Source: Streptomyces flavofungini
Lineage (GTDB): Bacteria; Actinomycetota; Actinomycetes; Streptomycetales; Streptomycetaceae
Direction: 5' to 3'
DNA: 64,000 nt
NCBI RefSeq assembly: GCF_030388665.1
Contig: NZ_CP128846.1
Location: forward strand, 3,760,001-3,824,000
A program made the translations under genes and the position numbers. Numbering within the stretch: position 1 is the first letter of the stretch; each line of letters opens with the position of its first letter. Positions 54,836-63,307 of the stretch are shown piece by piece. The notes under the pieces are model-generated. The model worked only from the letters and a program-made list of their open reading frames with translations, ran no database searches and was not told the DNA's origin.

Positions 54836-56270
54836 TCACACGGACACGGGCACCCGCTCCTCGGCCGAGGGCACCTCGGCGACCACGGCGGCGCTCCCCC
54901 GCCGGGGAAGCAGGCCCGCGGCCACGGCGGCCAGGGCGACCACGCCGGAGCCCACCCACAGCGCGGGTTCGAGCCCGTCCACGAACGCCACCGGCGACTC
55001 GTACCCGCCCTGCGAGGTGAAGACGGAGGCCATCAAGGCGACACCGAGCGCCCCGCCCACCTCACGCAGCGCGTTGTTCGCGCCGGAGGCGATGCCCTGC
55101 TCGGACGGCCGGACGCTGGCCATGACCAGGCTGGCGGCCGGGGCGAAGAACAGGGCCATGCCGACGCCGCTGATGATCAGGGCGGGCAGCTGGGCGGCGT
55201 ACGAGACGTCGGGCGACAGGACGACCGCGAACCAGCCGAGGCCGATGGCCTGGAGGGCGAGCCCGGCGGTGACGACCGGGCGGCCGCCGACGCGGTCGGA
55301 GAGGTAGCCCGCGATCGGCGCGACGATCATCGGCATGCCGGTCCAGGGCAGCAGCCGCAGCCCCGCCTCGGTCGGCGAGTACCCGAGCACTCCTTGGAGG
55401 AACTGGCTGAGCAGGAAGATCGAGCCGAACATGCCGACGAACATGAACAGGCTGGCCGCGTTGACGGCGGAGAACGCCCGGCTGCGGAAGAGCCGCATCG
55501 GCAGCATCGGGTTCGCGGCGCGGATGCCGTGGCGCACGAAGCCGGCGAGCAGCACGGCGCCTGCGATCAGGCCGGTCAGGACGGGGGGCGCTGGTCCAGC
55601 CGTCGAGGTTGCCGCGGATCAGGGCGTAGACGATGCCGAAGAGGCCGCCGCTGGCGAGCAGGGTGCCGGTGAAGTCGAGCGGGGCGCCGGTGCCGTACGA
55701 CTCCGAGAGGCGCATCCGGGCGAGCGGCAGCAGGGCGAGGCCCAGCGGGACGTTCAGCCAGAAGATCCACTGCCAGGAGACGTGCTCGGTGAGCGCGCCC
55801 CCGATGAGCGGCCCGCTGGCGACCGCGAGGCCGTTGACGGCGCCCCAGATCCCGAACGCCATACCGCGCTTGGCCGCCGGTACGGCGGCCGTGAGCAGCG
55901 TCAGGGTGAGCGGCATCATGATCGCGGAGCCGACTCCCTGTATCGCGCGGGCGGCGATCAGTTCGTTGATGCCGGGCGCGAGGGCCGCCGCGGCGGAGGC
56001 TCCGGTGAAGATCGCGAGGCCGACGCCGAAGAGCTTGCGCCGCCCGAACCTGTCCCCCAGGGCCGCGCCGAACATCAGCAGCACGGCGAAGGTGAGGGTG
56101 TAGGCGCTCACCGTCCATTCGAGGTCCTCCATCCCGCCGCCCAGGTCCTTGCGGATGGAGGGCAGCGCGGTGGTGACGACGAGGTTGTCGAGGGCCGCCA
56201 TGAATCCGGCGACGCTGGTGATGACGAGGGCCCAGACGGTTCCCCCGCGGGACCCTGCTTGCTGTGACAT
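54836..56270 (-). pseudogene. MFS drug-exporter (DHA2/EmrB-QacA type), frameshifted
   Basis: The 5' part (from ATG 56270, GGGGGAG upstream) encodes about 225 residues with typical MFS helices: LDNLVVTTALPSIRKDLG, GAALGDRFGRRKLF, RAIQGVGSAIMMPL and WQWIFWLNVPLG. Homology then breaks at a run of six C on the minus strand (55583-55588) and resumes one frame away (VLTGLIAGAVLLAGF) to the stop at 54836. With five C the two parts would form one continuous protein of about 477 residues with 14 helices. This is either a real inactivation, a slippage-prone tract, or a sequence error. A TetR operator overlaps its promoter region. Confidence 0.85.
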
Positions 56271-56302
56271 GTCTCCCCCGGACGGTGAGTGTCGGATGTA
56301 AG

Positions 56303-56322
56303 GTTAGTTATTGATGACTAAC
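56303..56322. promoter_or_regulatory. Probable TetR operator upstream of the exporter
   Basis: GTTAGT-N8-ACTAAC, 33 bases before the exporter ATG. The same 20-bp architecture occurs upstream of the neighbouring tetR gene. This is an AT-rich island in a GC-rich region. Confidence 0.72.
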
Positions 56323-56389
56323 TTTCACGGGCGCAGCGAGGCGCGGACCTCGGACCACATCCACGTGACTGCTGGGGCCACTGCGGCCA

Positions 56390-56962
56390 CTACGACCGCG
56401 TGGACTTCTCCTGGGGCTGGGCCGACAGGTAGAAGCCTTCCCAGACCCGGTGGTCGGCGGGGAACTTCAGCGCCGACAGGACGTTGACCAGCATCCCGTA
56501 GGCCATGAAAGTCGTCGTCTCGTTCGCGTCCGCCCCGAGCGGCAGATGTGCGGCCTGCCAGATCTCCATCCAGCCGGCGCGCACCATCTCGCCGAACTCG
56601 TGGTCCCCTGCGGCCTCGGCGGCCGCCACGGCGACGTACGTCTGGAGCTGCATCTGCAGCTTGTCGGGGTCGTCCGCGATGAGCTGCGAATACGCGACGG
56701 CCATGGCATGCAGGGCCTCCTCGCCGTGCAGCCCCTCGCTCGCTTTCTCGAAGACCTTGCGGGTGTCCTCCAGGCAGCGGGACGACGCCGCCAGGAAGAT
56801 CGCCTTCTTGCTGGGGAAGAGCCGGAAGAGATAGGGCTGCGAGACTCCGACGCGCTTGGCGATCGCCTCGGTCGACGTCCCGTGATAGCCACCGCGGGCG
56901 AACTCGCTCATCGCCGCGCGGATGACGCTCTCGCGCCTCTCCTCTGCGCTCATCCTGACCAT
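56390..56962 (-). CDS. TetR-family transcriptional repressor
   Basis: The 190-residue protein has an N-terminal helix-turn-helix (about residues 12-58): RESVIRAAMSEFARGGYHGTS, TEAIAKRVGVSQPYLFRLFPSKK. The C-terminal ligand domain has LMAYGM-like TTFMAYGMLVNVLSAL. It is followed on the same strand by the exporter, and identical operator half-sites precede both genes, so it probably represses both. The start is ATG 56962 or the ATG 4 codons later; neither has a strong ribosome-binding site. Confidence 0.88.
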   Translation of the reverse strand: MVRMSAEERRESVIRAAMSEFARGGYHGTSTEAIAKRVGVSQPYLFRLFPSKKAIFLAASSRCLEDTRKVFEKASEGLHGEEALHAMAVAYSQLIADDPDKLQMQLQTYVAVAAAEAAGDHEFGEMVRAGWMEIWQAAHLPLGADANETTTFMAYGMLVNVLSALKFPADHRVWEGFYLSAQPQEKSTRS

Positions 56963-56970
56963 GCGGCTAA

Positions 56971-56990
56971 GTTAGTGCCCAATCACTAAC
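56971..56990. promoter_or_regulatory. Probable TetR autoregulatory operator
   Basis: GTTAGT-N8-ACTAAC, extended to GTTAGTG/CACTAAC, begins 9 bases upstream of the tetR ATG, where it would overlap the promoter. Confidence 0.72.
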
Positions 56991-57113
56991 CACGTCAAGA
57001 GGTGACCTCCGGGGACGAGCGAGGCGCGAGTGGGGGCATGACCAACGCGAATCGCGAGTGAGGCATGGGCAAGCGAATGAGGCAAGCGCAAGAAGCATGA
57101 GCAAGAGGCACGA

Positions 57114-57147
57114 GTAAGGGGCACCCGCCCTGGCGGGTGCCCCTTAC
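57114..57147 (-). terminator. Terminator after the MaoC pair
   Basis: Perfect 16-bp arms GTAAGGGGCACCCGCC and GGCGGGTGCCCCTTAC with a 2-base gap, about 20 bases past the MaoC stop at 57168. On the minus strand the stem is followed by ACTCGTGCC. Confidence 0.8.
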
Positions 57148-57167
57148 TGCTGACCGGTGGCCGCCGC

Positions 57168-57596
57168 TCAGGCGAGCCGCACGACCGCGCGGGACATGCC
57201 GAGCACCTTCTGGTCGCCGCTCTTGGCGAGCAGGTCGACCCGCACCTGCCGGTCCTCGAGGAGCGCGGCGACCTTCGCGCTGACCTCGATCGTGGCGCCC
57301 TTGTCGTCGTTCGGGACCACGACGGGCTTGGTGAAGCGCACGCCGTACTCGACGACGGCGGCCGGGTCGCCCACCCAGTCCGTCACGACGCGGATGGCCT
57401 CGGCCATCGTGAACATGCCGTGCGCGATGACGTCGGGCAGCCCGACCTCGACCGCGAACTTCTCGTTCCAGTGGATGGGGTTGAAGTCGCCGGAGGCACC
57501 CGCGTACCGCACGAGTGTGGCGCGAGTCACCGGGAAGGTCTGGGCCGGGAGTTCGGTGCCGACCTCGACGTCGTCGTACGCGATCTTCGCCGTCAT
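57168..57596 (-). CDS. MaoC-type (R)-specific hydratase, HadB-like
   Basis: The 142-residue hot-dog-fold protein has VTRATLVRYAGASGDFNPIHWNEKFA, with the catalytic Asp-x-x-x-x-His pair (DFNPIH), and DVIAHGMFTMAEAI. It follows the other MaoC gene with overlapping ends; AGGAGG lies 7 bases before ATG 57596, which I prefer over the GTG two codons upstream. In mycobacteria the equivalent pair next to rpmG is HadA-HadB of mycolate synthesis; Streptomyces makes no mycolates, so the substrate here is open. Confidence 0.82.
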   Translation of the reverse strand: MTAKIAYDDVEVGTELPAQTFPVTRATLVRYAGASGDFNPIHWNEKFAVEVGLPDVIAHGMFTMAEAIRVVTDWVGDPAAVVEYGVRFTKPVVVPNDDKGATIEVSAKVAALLEDRQVRVDLLAKSGDQKVLGMSRAVVRLA

Positions 57597-57598
57597 GG

Positions 57599-58051
57599 TC
57601 ACGCCTCCTCTGCCGCGCGCGCGACGAGCTTGGTCCAGGCGGTCACGACGTGCTCCCCGGCCGCGTCGTGGACCTCGCCGCGGATGTCCAGGATGTCGTT
57701 GCCGGCGAGCGACTTGATGTTCTCGATGGTCGAGGTCACCGTGAGCCGGTCGCCGGCGTACACGGGACGCGTGTACGCGAACTTCTGGTCGCCGTGCACG
57801 ACGCGGCTGTAGTCCAGCCCCAGCTGCGGGTCCTCGATGACCTGGCCCGCGGCCTTGAACGTGATCGCGAACACGAAGGTCGGCGGGGCCAGCACATCGG
57901 GGTGGCCGAGCGCCTTGGCGGCTTCCGGGTCGGCGTACGCGGGATTGGCGTCACCCACCGCGACCGCGAATTCGCGGATCTTCTCGCGTCCGACCTCATA
58001 GGGGTCGGTGGGCGGGTAGGACCGCCCCACGAAGGACTGGTCGAGCGCCAT
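57599..58051 (-). CDS. MaoC N-terminal-domain protein, HadA/UPF0336-like
   Basis: The 150-residue protein begins MALDQSFVGRSYPPTDPYEVGREKIREFAVAVGDANPAYAD and has APPTFVFAITF and YTRPVYAGDRLTVTSTIE. It lacks the DxNPxH catalytic pair and probably acts as the partner subunit of the next gene's product. The conserved position beside rpmG supports the assignment. Confidence 0.82.
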   Translation of the reverse strand: MALDQSFVGRSYPPTDPYEVGREKIREFAVAVGDANPAYADPEAAKALGHPDVLAPPTFVFAITFKAAGQVIEDPQLGLDYSRVVHGDQKFAYTRPVYAGDRLTVTSTIENIKSLAGNDILDIRGEVHDAAGEHVVTAWTKLVARAAEEA

Positions 58052-58138
58052 GGCTCGGCACCTCCTGGCAGCTGGTTTCTCGATGAGGATCAGGACGGGG
58101 TCGCCGCCGAGCGGCGAACCGGTTCGCCCGGAAACGAA

Positions 58139-58174
58139 TCGAGGCCGCCCCCGAGTGATCGGGGGCGGCCTCGA
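58139..58174 (-). terminator. Terminator after rpmG
   Basis: Perfect 14-bp arms TCGAGGCCGCCCCC and GGGGGCGGCCTCGA with an 8-base loop, 15 bases past the rpmG stop. Confidence 0.85.
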
Positions 58175-58188
58175 GTACTAGCCTGTTT

Positions 58189-58353
58189 TTATCGCGTTTC
58201 GCGGTGCGCGGTGTGCGAGTTGCAACGCGGGCAGTGCTTCTTCATCTCCAGTCGGTCCGGGTTGTTACGCCGGTTCTTCTTGGTGATGTAGTTCCGCTCC
58301 TTGCACTCCACGCAGGCCAGCGTGATCTTCGGGCGGACGTCGGTGGCAGCCAC
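58189..58353 (-). CDS. rpmG: 50S ribosomal protein L33 (zinc-binding form)
   Basis: The 54-residue protein starts [21 protein letters not shown] and has the two CxxC pairs CVEC and CPRC of the zinc-binding form. GTG 58353 is preceded by AAGGAG at 8 bases. The longer open frame upstream is not conserved. Confidence 0.96.
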
Positions 58354-58441
58354 GTGAGTGCTCCTTGACGGACGGATGGACGGATGAACGCATAAAAGAG
58401 TAGCCGATCGAAGGACCGACCCCACAATCGGCTACTGAGGG

Positions 58442-58514
58442 TAGCGGTGACCGGACTTGAACCGGTGACACAGCGATTATGAGCCGCTTGCTCTACCGAC
58501 TGAGCTACACCGCT
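58442..58514 (-). tRNA. trnM: tRNA-Met (anticodon CAT, elongator)
   Basis: Acceptor AGCGGTG/CACCGCT, D arm AGCTCAGTCGGTAGAGC, anticodon loop CTCATAA, T arm CCGGTTCAAGTCCGG, discriminator A. A perfect 1-72 pair (A-T) and absence of the three G-C anticodon-stem pairs of initiators indicate the elongator. CCA is not encoded. Confidence 0.94.
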
Positions 58515-58564
58515 GCGATGCGCTTCGGCCCCTCGCCCGGAGGCGAGGAACCTTCACACATCAG

Positions 58565-58637
58565 AGCCCCAATGCGGAATCGAACCGCAGACCTTCTCCT
58601 TACCATGGAGACGCTCTACCGACTGAGCTATTGGGGC
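58565..58637 (-). tRNA. trnT: tRNA-Thr (anticodon GGT)
   Basis: Acceptor GCCCCAA/TTGGGGC, D arm AGCTCAGTCGGTAGAGC, anticodon loop ATGGTAA with GGT, T arm TGCGGTTCGATTCCGCA, discriminator T. It lies 50 bases upstream of tRNA-Met on the same strand. Confidence 0.95.
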
Positions 58638-58939
58638 GAGCGATGAAGACATTACACGCTCGCCCGCCGATCGCCCAAATCCGTTTCGCCAGGGCCGTCC
58701 GGGGGCATGGCACCGGCCCGGAAAAGGCCGTCCCACCCGCCTCACCAGGGATCACCAGGCCCTCGCACCACAGCAGTACGACTATTGCGCTCCTCCGCGA
58801 AGCGGGCTCCCCGCCGTCCTAGGCTCGACCCGCGCTGCGTGATCTTGCGAGCCTCGACGCCGCCGTCCACGCGCGCCCTCGGGTCGCGTCCCGGCACGTC
58901 TCGAGCCGCCCGCAGCCGCCCCCGAACCCCAGGAGCGCG

Positions 58940-60241
58940 ATGCCCGACAGCCAGCCGCAGCAGCCCTCTTCGTCCGACTCCCCCGGCCCTCGGGAGTCCG
59001 CCGCCCCCCTGCCCTCGACCGGGCCCTCCGCGCTACTGCTCTGCGGGGCGCGCCTGACGGACGGCAGGACCGTGGACGTACGTCTCAGCGAAGGCCGCAT
59101 CGAGGCCGTCGGCACGGCGGGCAGTCTGGCCGCGCACGCGGGGCGAGTGGACCTGAGCGGCTACCTCCTGCTGCCCGCGGCGGCCGAGCCGCACGCGCAC
59201 AGCGACACGGCCCTGAGCGCGCTCGCGGAGGGCCCGGCCCCCGGGGACGCCCAGGACGTGCAGCGGCGCGCCACGGAGGCGGCCCTGCTGCAGCTCGGGC
59301 ACGGGGCGACGGCGCTGCGCTCGCATGTGCGGATCGGGGACGTCCAGGGCCTGGACGCGCTGCAGGCGGTGCTCCAGGCACGGCGTTCGCTGCGCGGTCT
59401 CGCCGACCTCTCCGTGGTGGCGGTGCCGCGGCTGCTGACCGGGGCGGCGGGCGCCGACGGGTTGGCGATGCTGCGGGACGCGGTGAAGACGGGCGCCTCC
59501 GTAGTGGGCGGTTGTCCCGATCTGGACCCCGATCCGACGGGGTACGCGGAAGCGGTCCTCGACCTCGCGGCGGAGCACGGCTGCGCGGTCGACCTGCATA
59601 CGGACGGCGGGGATCCGGCCCGTCTCGCGCGGCTCGCGGCGGCGGCCGGAGGGCTGCGGCCGGGGGTGGCGATCGGGCCCTGCGGCGGCCTGGGGCGGCT
59701 GCCGTCCGACGTGGCGGCGCGGACCGCGGAGCGGCTGGCGGCGGCCGGGGTGACGGTGGTGTGCCTGCCGCAGGGCGACTGCGGCGGGGCGGGGGCCGCG
59801 CCCGCCGGGGTGGCGGACGGCGGGGCGGTCCCGGTGCGGCTGTTGCGGGCCGCCGGGGTGCGGGTCGCGGCGGGCAGCGGGGCGCTGCGGGACGTGGCGA
59901 ACCCGGTGGGCCGCGGGGATCCGCTGGAGGCGGCGTACCTCCTCGCGTCCCGGCAGGGGCTGCGCCCCGAGGAGGCCTACGACGCGGTGAGTTCGGCGGC
60001 GCGGGCGGCGATGGGGCTGCCCGAGGTCCGGGTGGAGGCGGGGTTCCCGGCGGAACTGCTCGCGGTACGCGGCGACACACTCGCCGGAGCGCTGTCGCTG
60101 GCGTACAGCCGCATCGTGGTGCATCGGGGGCGCGTGGTGGCGCGGACCAGCGCGGTGCGGGAGTACTGCGACTCGGCGGTGGCGGTGGCGCTCGACCTGC
60201 CGCGGCAGGGGCGGGGGCAGGGGGGCGGCGTGGTCTCGTGA
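58940..60241 (+). CDS. Amidohydrolase-superfamily protein, cytosine-deaminase-like, catalytically degenerate
   Basis: The 433-residue protein has the amidohydrolase layout: N-terminal beta domain, then EPHAHSDTA with the HxH metal pair (His85, His87), a barrel, and GSGALRDVANPVGRGDPLEA. In CodA-like enzymes the last motif begins GxDxxRD with a catalytic metal-binding Asp; here that Asp is Gly. The VDLHTDGGDP motif keeps His but lacks the catalytic Glu, and the usual SHxT histidine is replaced around IGPCGG. The enzyme is probably inactive or has changed chemistry. The start follows AGGAG by 4 bases. Confidence 0.72.
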   Translation: MPDSQPQQPSSSDSPGPRESAAPLPSTGPSALLLCGARLTDGRTVDVRLSEGRIEAVGTAGSLAAHAGRVDLSGYLLLPAAAEPHAHSDTALSALAEGPAPGDAQDVQRRATEAALLQLGHGATALRSHVRIGDVQGLDALQAVLQARRSLRGLADLSVVAVPRLLTGAAGADGLAMLRDAVKTGASVVGGCPDLDPDPTGYAEAVLDLAAEHGCAVDLHTDGGDPARLARLAAAAGGLRPGVAIGPCGGLGRLPSDVAARTAERLAAAGVTVVCLPQGDCGGAGAAPAGVADGGAVPVRLLRAAGVRVAAGSGALRDVANPVGRGDPLEAAYLLASRQGLRPEEAYDAVSSAARAAMGLPEVRVEAGFPAELLAVRGDTLAGALSLAYSRIVVHRGRVVARTSAVREYCDSAVAVALDLPRQGRGQGGGVVS

Positions 60242-60412
60242 GGGGGCCGCGCTCGGTGCGCCCCTCCCGTGCGCCTGTGGTCGGCGCGCACGTCTCGGTG
60301 CGGCCCGCCTGCGCGCGGCCCGTACGCCGCCGGGGGGCGGGTCGTGCGGCATGTGGCCTGGTGCGGGACGTTCCGGCCGCGATCACGTGCGGGCTGCCGT
60401 ACGGTCGGAAGC

Positions 60413-61069
60413 ATGCGCATTGTCATCGCTGGAGGTCATGGTCAGATCGCGCTGCGGCTGGAGCGACTGCTCGCCGCGCGCGGTGACGAAGCCGCAGGGC
60501 TCATCCGCAACCCCGCGCACGAGGCGGACCTCAGGGACGCCGGCGCCGAACCGGTGCTGTGCGACCTGGAGTCGGCGTCCGTGGAGGAGGTCGCCCGGCA
60601 CCTGGAGGGCGCGGACGCGGCGGTGTTCGCGGCGGGCGCGGGACCCGGCAGCGGGGCGGACCGCAAGAACACGGTGGACCGGGACGCCGCCGTCCTGTTC
60701 GCGGACGCCGCGGAGCGGGCCGGGGTCCGCCGGTACCTCGTGGTGTCGTCGATGGGCGCGGACCCCGACCACCCCGGCGACGAGATCTTCGACGCCTACC
60801 TGCGGGCCAAGGGCGAGGCCGACGCGAACGTACGGGGTCGTGCCGCGCTGGACTGGACCGTCCTGCGGCCCGGCATGCTGACGGACGACGCCGGGACGGG
60901 CCTCGTCCGCCTGGAGGCGTCGACGGGCCGGGGTCCGATCCCGCGTGACGACGTGGCGGCGGTGCTCGCGGAGCTCCTGGAGACCCCGGCGACGGCGGGG
61001 CTCACCCTTGAGGTCATCAGCGGCTCGACGCCGGTCTCGGTGGCGGTGAAGTCGGTCGCGGGCAACTGA
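60413..61069 (+). CDS. NAD(P)-binding SDR-type epimerase/reductase-like protein
   Basis: The 218-residue protein starts MRIVIAGGHGQIALRLERLL, a Rossmann motif (GGHGQIA) near the N-terminus, and has a hydrophobic strand DAAVFAAGAGPG and YLVVSSMGADP. It resembles the atypical SDR group (YwnB/HSCARG-like NAD(P)H-binding proteins). Its ATG lies 8 bases after TACGGT, so a leaderless mRNA is possible. Substrate unknown. Confidence 0.75.
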   Translation: MRIVIAGGHGQIALRLERLLAARGDEAAGLIRNPAHEADLRDAGAEPVLCDLESASVEEVARHLEGADAAVFAAGAGPGSGADRKNTVDRDAAVLFADAAERAGVRRYLVVSSMGADPDHPGDEIFDAYLRAKGEADANVRGRAALDWTVLRPGMLTDDAGTGLVRLEASTGRGPIPRDDVAAVLAELLETPATAGLTLEVISGSTPVSVAVKSVAGN

Positions 61070-61134
61070 CACGCGGCGCTCTGCGCGCGGTGCTCTGCGC
61101 GCGGTGCTCGGCCCGGACAGCGCGGGCCGAGGCG

Positions 61135-61359
61135 TCAGAACAGCGGCAGCTGCCCCGGGAACTCCGGCACCACGTACCCGTCGAGCGCGGGCTGCGCGGC
61201 GCCGAGCTGCGCGTGCTGCCGGGACCCGGGGCACGAGACGAGGTCCCCGGCGCCGCGTGGCCCGGGCGGATCGTGGCGGGCGAACCTCCCGCCCACGACC
61301 GCGATTTCACGACGGCACACGGGGCAGTGTCTGCGACGGGACGAGCTGGGCGACGACAT
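61135..61359 (-). CDS. Small hypothetical protein with a CxxC pair
   Basis: The 74-residue protein starts MSSPSSSRRRHCPVCRREI and has a third cysteine in LVSCPGSRQHAQL, followed by a His, and ends EFPGQLPLF. The two half-sites suggest a small zinc ribbon. The start is inferred from composition; the open frame extends upstream into the tRNA-Tyr region. I do not recognise the family with certainty. Confidence 0.5.
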   Translation of the reverse strand: MSSPSSSRRRHCPVCRREIAVVGGRFARHDPPGPRGAGDLVSCPGSRQHAQLGAAQPALDGYVVPEFPGQLPLF

Positions 61360-61507
61360 ACGTCCCAGTGTGCCCACGTCGGCGCCGGACCTGCGGCAAC
61401 CGGCCCCGGATCCCTCGTCGGACGGCCCCGGATCCACCGTCGGAACCAGAAAACGAAAAGACCCCCTCCGCTTGCGTTTCCGCAAGCCGGAGAGGGTCTC
61501 CTTCGTG

Positions 61508-61589
61508 TGGCGGCGCCAGGATTCGAACCTGGGAAGGCGAAGCCGGCAGATTTACAGTCTGCTCCCTTTGGCCGCTCGGGCACACCGCC
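61508..61589 (-). tRNA. trnY: tRNA-Tyr (anticodon GTA)
   Basis: Acceptor GGCGGTG/CGCCGCC, long variable arm (class II), anticodon loop CTGTAAA with GTA, T arm CCAGGTTCGAATCCTGG, discriminator A. Length 82 bases. CCA is not encoded. Confidence 0.95.
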
Positions 61590-61789
61590 AGGGATTGTCG
61601 CCGTGGGCCGCTCTGCGCGGTGCTCCGTGGCAACGACGTAAACGATACCTGATGACAGGGGGTGCTTCGCCACCCGATTGATCGGCACCCGGCGCGGCGG
61701 CAGTGGCTAGGCTTTACGGATGCGGTCGGCGCCTAGAAGGCCGTGTACCCGCTGAGTACGCAGACCCCCGATACAAGGAGCCACAGGAC

Positions 61790-62278
61790 ATGGCCGACTC
61801 CAGTTTCGACATCGTCTCGAAGGTCGAGCGGCAGGAGGTCGACAACGCCCTCAACCAGACGGGCAAGGAGATCTCGCAGCGCTACGACTTCAAGAACGTC
61901 GGTGCTTCGATCTCCTGGTCCGGCGAGAAGATCTTGATGGAGGCCAACTCGGAGGACCGGGTCAACGCGATCCTCGACGTCTTCCAGTCCAAGCTGATCA
62001 AGCGTGGCATCTCCCTGAAGGCACTGGACGCGGGCGAGCCGCAGCTGTCCGGCAAGGAGTACAAGATCTTCGCCACGATCCAGGAGGGCATCTCCCAGGA
62101 GAACGCGAAGAAGGTGGCGAAGATCATTCGCGATGAGGGCCCGAAGGGCGTCAAGGCTCAGGTCCAGGGCGAGGAGCTGCGCGTCAGCTCCAAGAGCCGG
62201 GACGACCTGCAGGCCGTGCAGGCGCTGCTGAAGGGCCAGGACTTCGACTTCGCGCTGCAGTTCGTGAACTACCGGTAG
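61790..62278 (+). CDS. YajQ-family nucleotide-binding protein
   Basis: The 162-residue protein begins [40 protein letters not shown] family sequence and ends [14 protein letters not shown]. Two ferredoxin-like domains are expected. Some YajQ proteins bind cyclic di-GMP; the role here is not established. ATG 61790 is preceded by AAGGAG at 10 bases. Confidence 0.93.
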   Translation: MADSSFDIVSKVERQEVDNALNQTGKEISQRYDFKNVGASISWSGEKILMEANSEDRVNAILDVFQSKLIKRGISLKALDAGEPQLSGKEYKIFATIQEGISQENAKKVAKIIRDEGPKGVKAQVQGEELRVSSKSRDDLQAVQALLKGQDFDFALQFVNYR

Positions 62279-62330
62279 TTCGTGAACTCTCGCTAGTTCG
62301 TGGGCCGTTCGGCCCGCTGAAGTACGACGG

Positions 62331-62361
62331 AGGGCGGGCACCCGGATCGGGTGCCCGCCCT
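62331..62361. terminator. Bidirectional terminator between yajQ and the GlsB-like gene
   Basis: Perfect 14-bp arms AGGGCGGGCACCCG and CGGGTGCCCGCCCT with a 3-base loop lie between the two convergent stops (62278 and 62389). TTGC follows on the plus strand. Confidence 0.85.
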
Positions 62362-62388
62362 TGCTGCTGGCCGCAGTCTGTGCCGCCG

Positions 62389-62655
62389 TCAGCGGCGTGA
62401 GTGGCCGAAGAGGATGCGGTAGGCGATCAGGAGGACGAGGGAGCCGCCGATGGCCGCGACCCAGGTCGCGCCGTCGAAGAAGTGGTCGGCTACCGGGCGG
62501 TCCAGGAAGCGCGCGGAGATCCAGCCGCCCACGAAGGCTCCCGCGACGCCGATCAGTGTCGTGCCGATGAAGCCGCCCGGGTCACGGCCCGGGAGCAGGA
62601 GTTTGGCGGTGGCACCGGCGAGCAGCCCCAGAACGATCCAGCTGATGATGCCCAT
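62389..62655 (-). CDS. GlsB/YeaQ/YmgE-family small membrane protein
   Basis: The 88-residue protein has three predicted transmembrane helices: GIISWIVLGLLAGATAKLL, FIGTTLIGVAGAFVGGWI and a C-terminal helix before GHSRR. The PGRDPGGF loop is typical of the family, sometimes called transglycosylase-associated and often stress-linked. ATG start. It follows the yccF-like gene on the same strand. Confidence 0.88.
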   Translation of the reverse strand: MGIISWIVLGLLAGATAKLLLPGRDPGGFIGTTLIGVAGAFVGGWISARFLDRPVADHFFDGATWVAAIGGSLVLLIAYRILFGHSRR

Positions 62656-62797
62656 GAGTGACCTGCCTTTCCGTGCGGGTGGCTCTTCGTACCTTTTCGT
62701 GCGGTGTTGTCCTGGAGGACGCCGTGCGGGGCGCGCGCGGTTCCCGGGCGCCCCTCGGGTGCGGCGCAGGACACAGCGGTACGCAGAAGGGCCCTGG

Positions 62798-63307
62798 TCA
62801 GACGTCCCGCTTCCCGTACGGGTTCGCCGGGCCGGACGGCGGCTGGCCGGGCGGCAGGGGCCCGGGGGACAGAGGGCCGGCCGGGGACGGCCCCGCGGAG
62901 GCGGGGGCGCCGATCGGGCCGGCGGTGAACGGCTCGTCCGTGGGCACGATTTCGCGGCCCAGGGGCAGCAGCGAGATGGGGATCATCTTGAAGTTGGCGA
63001 GGCCCAGCGGGATGCCGATGATCGTGACGCAGAGCAGCAGGCCGGTGAAGATGTGGCCGAGGGCGAGCCACCAGCCCGCGAGGATCAGCCACAGGATGTT
63101 CCCGATCAGCGAGGGCGCGCCCGCGTCCGCGCGCTCGACCGCCTTGCGCCCGAAGGGCCACAGCGCGAACAGGCCGATGCGGAACGACGCCAGGCCGAAC
63201 GGGATGCCGATGATCGTGATGCACAGCAGTACGCCCGCGAACAGGTAGAACAGGCACATCCACAGGCCGCACAGGATGAGCCAGATGACGTTCAGAACTG
63301 TCTTCAC
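62798..63307 (-). CDS. YccF-domain membrane protein
   Basis: The 169-residue protein carries two copies of the YccF motif: [15 protein letters not shown]...[14 protein letters not shown] and [16 protein letters not shown]...[13 protein letters not shown]. The last 45 residues are Pro/Gly/Ala-rich. The GTG start overlaps the htpX stop by 3 bases (GTGA), so translation is probably coupled. Function unknown. Confidence 0.88.
   Translation of the reverse strand: MKTVLNVIWLILCGLWMCLFYLFAGVLLCITIIGIPFGLASFRIGLFALWPFGRKAVERADAGAPSLIGNILWLILAGWWLALGHIFTGLLLCVTIIGIPLGLANFKMIPISLLPLGREIVPTDEPFTAGPIGAPASAGPSPAGPLSPGPLPPGQPPSGPANPYGKRDV

Noticed and set aside
54836..56270. Two separate exporter genes
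   Set aside because: The two frames abut within one conserved fold and the second has no ribosome-binding site at the junction. A single frameshifted gene explains both.
61303..61681. Short open frames across tRNA-Tyr on both strands
   Set aside because: They run through a well-folded tRNA gene and have no coding features.
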